From Halesus radiatus (lineage: Eukaryota; Arthropoda; Insecta; Trichoptera; Limnephilidae), in contig JAHDVE020006171.1 in NCBI GenBank assembly GCA_022606495.2, positions 16,553-80,552 on the forward strand: a stretch of DNA of 64,000 nt, given 5' to 3'. Under the pieces are notes generated by a model. The model was not told the DNA's origin and did not search any database. It saw only the letters and a program-made list of their open reading frames with translations. The number at the start of each line of letters is the position of its first letter. Position 1 is the stretch's first letter. A program made the position numbers and the translations under genes. Below are positions 57,815 to 64,000 of this stretch, in pieces.

Positions 57815-58225
57815 TTAATGAATACAGCACAAGAGTCCCAACTGCTCCCAACCGTCTGGATCCAGTGAGAATATGGCATTCCCAATTGGGGTATGTTGTG
57901 AGGCTGAAGGTATTGGGGAAGGGGAAGGATAAGGGGAAGAGGCAGGTGGAGAATACCTGGCTATTTAGATCTGGTCACCAAACACGGCTAAAAGCTATTT
58001 CAAGCGACGATTCAATTCTGAATGGTGATATTTCACCAGGGCGATACTGAGAGTATCTTCCACTCTGGAGCGTGCACAAATATACTTTATATTATTTTTA
58101 AATTAATTAATTGTGAAGCAACACAAATTAATTAAATAAAATAAACTTGCGCACGCCGGAATTTGAACCCGCGACCTTCGGTTTCGTAGTCGAGAGCCTT
58201 ACCCCTCGACCATGGAGGCCGTCAT
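57815..58225 (-). repeat. SINE-A, full-length, minus orientation
   Basis: Head at 58150-58221 (reverse: GGCCTCCATGGTCGAGGGGT, CTACGAAACCGAAGG, GGGTTCAAATTCC), core CACCAGGGCGATACTGAGAG, 3' end CATTCCCAATTGGGGTATG and GGTCACCAAACACGGC. With 16190-16592 it is the best copy for a consensus. Confidence 0.85.
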
Positions 58226-58482
58226 TTTGCTTTCATAAATGGAACATGCCGAACAACGTAAAGCTTTGCTATCATATTACAGCTCCCTGGGTACTGCAGC
58301 CCTGCGGAAATTTTCCTGTGGGGACTAGTGCGCTTTTTCAGAACTCTTCTCAGCCACCGCTTTTTAACTATTGTTATTTTACATTTAATTACCATCGTAA
58401 TATTTTATATATATATATATATCCATTATAGTGTCATTACAAAAGATTTTTAAAGTATAATAAGTGTGTTTTTAATGGTGAC

Positions 58483-58795
58483 CCGACAGATGATCCCCCG
58501 ACAGTTGGCCTCTCGACAGTTGCTCTTGGTATTATTGTTAGTAAAAATATTTTCTGTAGCGAATTTCCACTCAAGATGCCTGCAAATATAAATATATCAA
58601 CATTTTTATACTTCCGAGTATCCTATCTGCATACTCACTTTACAAATGAGGTTCTACAGCAAAATAATTATTTAGGGGATCAACTGTCGGAGGGATCAAC
58701 CATCAGAGGGATCAACTGTCGCAGGGATCAACTTTCGGGGGGGCAATTTTCGGGAGGGCAACTATCGGGGGATCAACTGTCATGGAACCGTTTTT
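58483..58795 (+). mobile_element. Element G with inverted minisatellite ends (copy 2)
   Basis: 58483-58527 carries the 16-bp unit in reverse (GATCCCCCGACAGTTGG, CTCTCGACAGTTGC). 58677-58790 carries about seven units in forward orientation (GGATCAACTGTCGGAG and variants, 15-16 bp). Between them is a ~150-bp unique segment shared with 2085-2215. Inverted ends made of short tandem repeats are the hallmark of fold-back elements. Confidence 0.6.
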
Positions 58796-58914
58796 AATAC
58801 TGTTTTTTTTATTTAAAAAAAAAATGAGTATTAGATAGGTTTGAGAAGGTGATACCGTGAATTATATTATATGTTTCGTAAACAGCTCACTGAGAGAACC
58901 TGTGTTAATAATCA

Positions 58915-59175
58915 ATAGTGTATTTGCGGTACGTTCCAAATTGGTAGATACTTTCAGTATCGCCGTAGTGAGAAATCACCATTCAGAACGAAACGTTGCT
59001 TGGAAGGGTTTTAGTCGAGTTTTGGTTATCAGATCTGAATAACGAGGCATTTTCCCTTCCACTTCCATCTCCTTCCCCTTTTTCTTACTTTTCTTAGCCT
59101 CACAACATACTCCAATTGGGAATACCATATCACAACTGGTTCTGAACAGTTGGAACTCTTGTGCGGTATTCACAT
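58915..59175 (+). repeat. SINE-A, core and 3' end
   Basis: CTTTCAGTATCGCCGTAGTG, TTATCAGATCTGAATAACG, ACTCCAATTGGGAATACCAT, ACTCTTGTGCGGTATTCACA. Confidence 0.8.
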
Positions 59176-60225
59176 ATCTAAAAAAAACTATAGTATAGTT
59201 GCATAGCCCTTCAAAGACCGTCAATAACTCTAAGGGAAATAACCATTAAAACATTGAATACACAGTGCATATATTGTAAAAGGGTTGAAAGATAAAGAGA
59301 GAGGTTTTTTTGTGAGGGTTGTTAACCACCCCCGCCCTCTCCACTCCTTTTCTCTCCCTCCCACCTAGTCCAGTCACCCATCCGCCCAAAACATAATAGG
59401 ATCCGCCCTATCCTAATTGCAATCTCTACGCAATTAACAAAACACGCAGGTAATACTAATACTGCTTGCAATTAAGTTGCTCTTAATTACAATTCTCAAA
59501 TTTCAAGTTGAAAACTTTTAAATTCTGGAGCATTTATTTTTCTCTCTTTTTCCTGTTGTGGGGTGAATAGCAGATGTTTTGATAATACTGCCCAGATTAG
59601 AGACATCACTTTGAGACATACGTTACATTACTATGTATGTAATCACTTTCGCAGATTCCGTTAGACAGAAGCGTGGCCTTCCGCGAGCTCTATTTTGCTA
59701 TATTATCAGCTAACCTCTTAGTGGTGGAGTGGTACAAAAAATCAGGTTCTCAACCAGACACCGCGGGTTCAATCCCCTGCTAGATAATTACTCCATCATT
59801 GCACAAGCAACATTTTCAGCTAATATTTATGGTAGTATGATAGTGAAAGGAGTGTTTTTTCGTTATTTAAAAATTCAATTTTCATTTAAAAGCATTATTA
59901 CTGAATGAGAGGTTAGCGTGTGGATACAGCAACTGTAAATTTATAATTTTTTCTTTTGTTTCCCATACGCATCCCCAGAATAACATGTGCCGATGTATTC
60001 AAGTGTCTATATTATGTAGTATGTTTGTGAAATTATTTAACTAGTCTTTAAATTATAATTTTAAACCTCTGAAAACTGTCGGTATTTAAAAAAAAAAGTT
60101 TCGTACAACTTAGCATATTGCGCCATGACTCGCACCGACATAAAGACATCAGCCATTTGAAATTTTTTTATGAATTTTGTATTTTTGAGGGTTCGAAATA
60201 TTAAAACAATTAGTTATCGAGTTAT
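59176..60225. other. No supported gene
   Basis: 59320-59370 is C-rich. 59705-59780 holds a tRNA-like scrap, listed separately. The rest is unassigned. Confidence 0.4.
59705..59780 (+). repeat. tRNA-like head of a third SINE-type repeat
   Basis: TTAGTGGTGGAGTGGTAC (A box-like), GGTTCTCAACCAGAC, then GCGGGTTCAATCCCC (B box). Shares the anticodon-side sequence with 14845-14895. Not foldable as a complete tRNA. Confidence 0.4.
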
Positions 60226-60263
60226 ACACTAGCGAACTATGGATAAGATATACACAATGCGTC

Positions 60264-60640
60264 ATGGACACACTCCGAGTACAATATAACCACGCTTACA
60301 AGGGCGCTGTTCGACCTCCCTTGGCGATGCAGCGCCTGGCATTTGATCGCAGAGGGCGGAGTGAATGGGTTCGCTGCTTTGATGCGCCACAGAGTAGCTG
60401 GAACAATTCAGCGCTACCGGTGATCGGAAAACGCTCTTGTCCAGGCCGTCGCCCAGTGGCAGGGTACGCCCCTACACTACATTAACATTTTTATTATATT
60501 TTATTTTTTCATGTTCTATTTCCACGTCATGTATTTTTTTTTTAAATATATTCTTTTATATGGCAGACATAGTATTGAACACAACGCTTTTCAACAGAAA
60601 TAAAGACATTATTATTGTTATTAAAATCGACAAAACTATT
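60264..60640 (+). pseudogene. Possible LINE fragment and 3' tail
   Basis: LRVQYNHAYKGAVRPPLAMQ recalls the 'LRVAYN-x2-(F/Y)R-x-L-x-LP' block downstream of LINE RT domains, then a Trp/Arg-rich frame runs to a stop at 60483-60485. AATAAAGACATTATTATTGT (about 60600) is typical of LINE tails ending in short tandem ATT repeats. Confidence 0.35.
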
Positions 60641-60878
60641 TATTTTCTAGATGAATTATTTTCGCAATATTCTTTCAAGATCTGTAAAGACAATTAATAG
60701 TTTTACTTATTTATTATCTCAAGTATTAACCTAATATTTATGCTGAAAAATATTTCCGGAAACTTGAAAAAAAAAGTTTTCCAACGTAGTTGCCCCATCG
60801 TAGCCTCCATTACAAAGTTATAACGAATATCCTCCCCTTACACGTTTTACGCTGTAAGTAGAGATCTACGATCGACTT

Positions 60879-60910
60879 TATATACAGCACTGGCTCCGGA
60901 CGTTCTCAGT
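60879..60910 (+). promoter_or_regulatory. Core-promoter-like TATA and initiator
   Basis: TATATA at 60879-60884 and TCAGT at 60906-60910 place the initiator A (60908) 29 bases from the first T of the TATA box, the spacing of insect TATA/Inr promoters. An ATG lies only three bases after the start. TATA alone means little in AT-rich DNA; the spacing and the GC-balanced context raise it slightly. Confidence 0.3.
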
Positions 60911-60911
60911 C

Positions 60912-61184
60912 ATGAAGTTTCAAACTGACATCCGCTTCCACCGGCGCAGTTTTCAATTGCGCCGAACTTCGCGGCAGTCCGTGGCCGGGGCCTACAAACT
61001 ACTGCCTTCCGTGACCTTAGAAACCTTAGAACCTACCACGCAACACGTAGTGCAGGCTGTTATACTGACGGTTCTCACGATACTACTTGTAATATTACTA
61101 CCTACATATATTATGTTTATCTATTTTCATCACGTCGGGGTCACCATTATTACACACTGTGCACATTATTGTATGTATTATTAA
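60912..61184 (+). CDS. Candidate small ORF downstream of the promoter-like site
   Basis: 90 codons: a basic start (MKFQTDIRFHRRSFQLRRTS) and a hydrophobic stretch VVQAVILTVLTILLVILLP at about residues 46-64 that could span a membrane. No homology recognised. The 5' UTR would be only a few bases, and the C-terminal third lies in AT-rich sequence, so it may be chance or the true exon may end earlier. Confidence 0.2.
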   Translation: MKFQTDIRFHRRSFQLRRTSRQSVAGAYKLLPSVTLETLEPTTQHVVQAVILTVLTILLVILLPTYIMFIYFHHVGVTIITHCAHYCMYY

Positions 61185-61195
61185 TTTATTTAAAA

Positions 61196-61300
61196 CTAGC
61201 AATCGTGTACCTGGCGTTGCAAGGGTCGGTGAATCAAATGCTAATTTAGTCCTCTTTTTTACTGACATGATCAAAATTTATCTTTTTTACCTCCTTAAAA
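61196..61300 (-). mobile_element. Helitron-like 3' end
   Basis: Minus strand: CCTTGCAACGCCAGG (decayed hairpin), TACACGATTG, CTAG, then T. Same architecture as 13340-13365. The 5' part was not found. Confidence 0.5.
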
Positions 61301-61310
61301 TATACACATC

Positions 61311-61343
61311 AACATGTTTCAAAAGCGATGCTTTCTTCATCAG
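61311..61343 (-). ncRNA. Hammerhead-like motif, CAUG type, well preserved
   Basis: CUGAUGA, A, stem II GAAAGC/GCUUUU with AUC loop, GAAA, palindromic CAUG, UU. Upstream UACAUAU and downstream AUGUGUA pair over 7 bp (one G-U) to form stem I, with one U bulged. All catalytic-core bases of the hammerhead consensus are present, plus one extra base before stem II. Confidence 0.55.
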
Positions 61344-61499
61344 GAATATGTAGAATAAATTATTAATACGGCATTCTAAAAGAGAGAAGTGAACAAAGAG
61401 GTAGAAATAATACAAGAGATTAAGAAAGAAAGAAAAGAAGAAGAGAAGAAGAAAAAAAATCTCGGGACTATCGCTAAATATATCAAGTAATCTGACTAT

Positions 61500-61680
61500 C
61501 CACGGAGAAATGGCTAGGATCTTGATCGACCATAATCTAACCGTATACCATTCAAAAACAAAACTTCCCTTGAAATGGCTTTAATCGTCTTTGAATAGTC
61601 AGGTACTTCCAGCCTTTTAACCCCATCTTCTTTCCTTCTCCGCTCCAGTTGGAATACAATAATTATTTCCATTTGGTGCT
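61500..61680 (+). repeat. SINE-A, strongly diverged middle
   Basis: CTTGAAATGGCTTTAATCGT, TGAATAGTCAGGTACTTCC and CTCCAGTTGG match the SINE-A middle; other parts are lost. Confidence 0.5.
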
Positions 61681-61789
61681 TCATGTTTGATACGTCTATA
61701 ATTACTTCTAATTTTGAAACTGTCAATTGATGGTGGAATTCCATATTAAAATGAATTTTTTTGATTAAAAAACCTTTTAACTTTTTCCA

Positions 61790-61880
61790 CTTATTTATTT
61801 TCGACCGGACCGGTTTCACCCTATCATGGGCATCGTCAGACTGGCACAATTAAAACTAAATCTATGGTATATATAGCATC
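61790..61880 (-). mobile_element. Single CCGG-UC hammerhead-like unit
   Basis: Core 61808-61839: CUGACGA, U, stem GCCC/GGGU, GAAA, CCGG, UC. AAATAAATAAGTGGAAAAAG follows as in pair 1. No partner was found. Confidence 0.5.
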
Positions 61881-62455
61881 GATGTCAGGAGTGAGTTCCC
61901 CTGTTTTCTAATATTGTTTTTATTTATGACTTGAAATTTGTTTTATTGCTGACGGTACTGTTTACTATCATGTTTTTAAAACTACTTTCGGGTTGGTTTA
62001 TTACCCTCTGGAAGACGGATTAGATTATGTATATGTACTGAATCTACGGGTTTTTTTCTAAATTATATAAAGTCATTCGTGTCAGCTTATATTTGAACAG
62101 ATGGTTATTTCTGGTTTTGTTTTTCCCCATGTGATTTCCGTCTTGTTTGCTAAAATGAATATTGATACAATTTGCAACCCTTCAAGGTCAAATAAAACCT
62201 TCAATGCCACCTTCAACAGCCTTTGTGAACCTTTTTATTATGGAAATAACTTGCAGAACAACACGTCAGCCGGTGGTAGTAGTACGTGTGGTCATAAAAC
62301 CGGAGTAACGTTACTACCGTTTGACAGTGAAATTGCTACGTGATTGACTTTTACCTGAAAATTAGTTCGTGCAGCTTTTCGAAAATTCATAACGGTGCTG
62401 CCAAATAGTATTGATTTTAACTATATTTAGCTACAGCGTAATATTTTTTTGAAGT

Positions 62456-62605
62456 TATTAAGTAAATGAAACACGTTATTATAAACCACGAATATATTTT
62501 ATTTTCAACAACCGGTTTCGCTTAACACAAGCTTCATCAGGGTAAATATAATAACTATATAACTGTATAATTTCAATGTCAAACCACAAAGTGATTGCTT
62601 CTATA
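62456..62605 (-). mobile_element. CCGG-UU hammerhead-like unit, best-preserved core
   Basis: Core 62510-62540: CUGAUGA, A, perfect stem GCUU/AAGC, GAAA, CCGG, UU. Sequence before the core (UUAUAUUUACC) can pair with that after it (GUUGAAAAUAAAA) through about 8 bp with mismatches. The one-sided tail TCAAACCACAAAGTGATTGC is kept at 62577, although the plus-strand arm of pairs 2 and 4 is missing, which suggests it was deleted from an inverted pair. Confidence 0.6.
62510..62540 (-). ncRNA. Hammerhead-like motif, CCGG type
   Basis: See the enclosing element. Predicted cleavage would follow the U-U after CCGG. Stem III (ACCGGU) is self-complementary, so catalysis would need a dimer. Confidence 0.5.
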
Positions 62606-62969
62606 AATTATGTTTTTTAAGGTTCGACTACTCTGCGTTTGATGAATTTATTATGAATAATAAGGAACTACAGTGAAAAACATAATAGATTTAAATTATC
62701 TCATCAAAGCACCTTGTTATGTTGATAATATTAAATTTGGAAAATCTGACGTCACCTGCACACTCTGTTTTTGGATCAGTATGGACATTTTAATTTTTCA
62801 CTTATGTTTTGTATTTTAAATACTTTTTTTTAGTTTTGGCGAAATTTAAACCTAACTTGGGTGACTTTTAACTCTATGATTGTGGTTCAATATAAAAAAA
62901 TATTATTAACGTTCATTGCTAACTAAAATTCGTTTATATTAATGCCATGCTGAGAACATTTGACTGAAA

Positions 62970-63135
62970 GGTAGAGCGAACTAAAGAAGTGTTTACATGA
63001 GCATAATATTGTATAGACATCATAATTTACTGTTTTTTTTCAGAAATAAAACGAGAAAAAGGAATGTGTAATGTTTTATTTATTATGGCGAACTAAAGGA
63101 GTATTTACATGCGGAAAAATTTCGTATGGACGTAA
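62970..63135 (+). repeat. Direct repeat pair
   Basis: GCGAACTAAAGAAGTGTTTACATG (62976 on, shown in part as AACTAAAGAAGTGTTTACAT) and AACTAAAGGAGTATTTACAT at 63092. Spacing 112 bp. Confidence 0.55.
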
Positions 63136-63344
63136 ACGTAAACGTAAACGCTGCTTTATGCACGATAATGACAAAACGCTTCTAACGACCGGTATGAATG
63201 GCGGATCTATTCAAAATGCCGAACAGTGACAGCGCCTAGCGCTGAGGCTAGAAACGACTCAAAACCACATGGCTGCGTCTGTTTTAGACTGGAAATGGAA
63301 CAGACGGCGCAACGTGCGAGGCGCGTTGCGCGCATGCCGGTCAA

Positions 63345-63836
63345 ATTACTGTCAACGCGTGACGCGCGGTGTCAGCAATAATAATAATAATAAGAGTTAA
63401 TTTCTATAGCGCAGTTTTGTGAAGGTTCACCTCAAGTGGCAATGAACGTGTTAAATAAATTAGAGTATTCATGAGCAAAACAATTATCAATACGGACATT
63501 GTGATAATATTAAAGCTCAATGCTATTATTATTCTTTGAATTAAAGTTTCTAAAATGGTATATAATTGTATTACTTATATTTAATCGTGTTAATATTAAT
63601 TTTACGATGAATAGAATATAATATTACATATACACTTTAGAAAAGAAAAAACCAAATATTCTGGCATTTAAGTTTGAACGTCTATTGATAAAAAAAAATA
63701 TAATTAAAAAAATTTGGACTCGACTTCCTTATTACGTGTTTTCAAGTGGACGTATTACCAATTACATTGCATTTTGGCACTTACTTGTGCAATTTGGGTA
63801 GAGACAGCAGACGACCTCACGCGACGCGTGACAGTT
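63345..63836. mobile_element. Possible MITE with CG-rich inverted ends
   Basis: Left ACTGTCAACGCGTGACGCGC, right (reverse) ACTGTCACGCGTCGCGTGAG. Similar but gapped termini ~490 bp apart, interior AT-rich with an (AAT)n run at about 63378-63393. No clear target duplication. Confidence 0.3.
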
Positions 63837-63924
63837 TAATATTAAATCAAAGCATGGAAATTACCATATCTTTTATTAATTGTTTTTGTGTTTAATTCGT
63901 AGAACTCCATTTAATTTTTTTACA

Positions 63925-64000
63925 ATTTAATGTAAATCAAATTTAATAATGTTATTATTAAGTTCTGCAAGTACTTTTAGTTGTTATTATTGTGACAGCT
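63925..64000 (-). mobile_element. CAGCUG-type hammerhead-like unit, cut by the window end
   Basis: AATCAAATTTAATAATGTTA, TTAAGTTCTGCAAGTACTTT and TTATTGTGACAGCT match the left arm at 54422-54490. The core should continue past base 64000. Confidence 0.6.

Noticed and set aside
61514..61849. 111-codon minus-strand frame
   Set aside because: Runs through SINE-A remnant and a hammerhead-like unit; repeat-derived.

Overview
The window looks like AT-rich, gene-poor nuclear DNA from an arthropod, most likely an insect. The basis is the absence of operons or long ORFs, a short TTAGG-type array (1586-1612), a mariner element, non-LTR retrotransposon debris, Helitron-like ends, MITEs and tRNA-derived SINEs. 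The species cannot be named from sequence alone. No complete host gene is visible. The only host-gene candidates are two exon-like pieces (7472-7589 and 52658-52796) and one core-promoter-like site (60879-60910), all weak.

Region by region. 0-13 kb: LINE tails and an RT fragment (9464-10604), a transposase N-terminal remnant (10943-11063), SINE-A, SINE-B, a 217-bp inverted repeat (5582-6377) and hammerhead-like inverted units. 13-16.6 kb: two Helitron-like elements, MITE-D and MITE-F with TTAA targets, SINE-A. 16.6-25 kb: nearly featureless, with a degenerate repeat block at 20.5-21.5 kb. 25-33 kb: SINE-A, MITE-E, a hammerhead-like pair, fold-back SINE-C, and a LINE split by MITE-I. 34-42 kb: the densest part, with two abutting MITE-D copies (one carrying a SINE-C insertion with 12-bp target duplications), an almost complete but dead mariner (38440-39748), LINE tails and SINEs. 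42-52 kb: a 41-bp minisatellite, SINE-A pieces and a hAT MITE (48854-49112). 52-64 kb: a candidate terminal exon, SINE-B, a 22-bp minisatellite, MITE-E, a Helitron-like copy, a fold-back-like minisatellite element, and several hammerhead-like units up to the window edge.

Two systems deserve most attention. First, SINE-A is a tRNA-headed repeat of about 400 bp present roughly every 4 kb. Second, at least four sequence families carry a hammerhead-ribozyme-like core (CUGANGA, a short stem, GAAA, then a palindromic stem III such as CCGG, CAUG or CAGCUG followed by UH). They occur in six head-to-head inverted pairs, always with the minus-strand motif on the left and the plus-strand motif on the right. 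This fits the minimal hammerheads known from Penelope-like retroelements, but no Penelope reverse transcriptase is seen here, so the copies would be non-autonomous. Letters given to SINEs, MITEs and LINEs are labels used only in this annotation.
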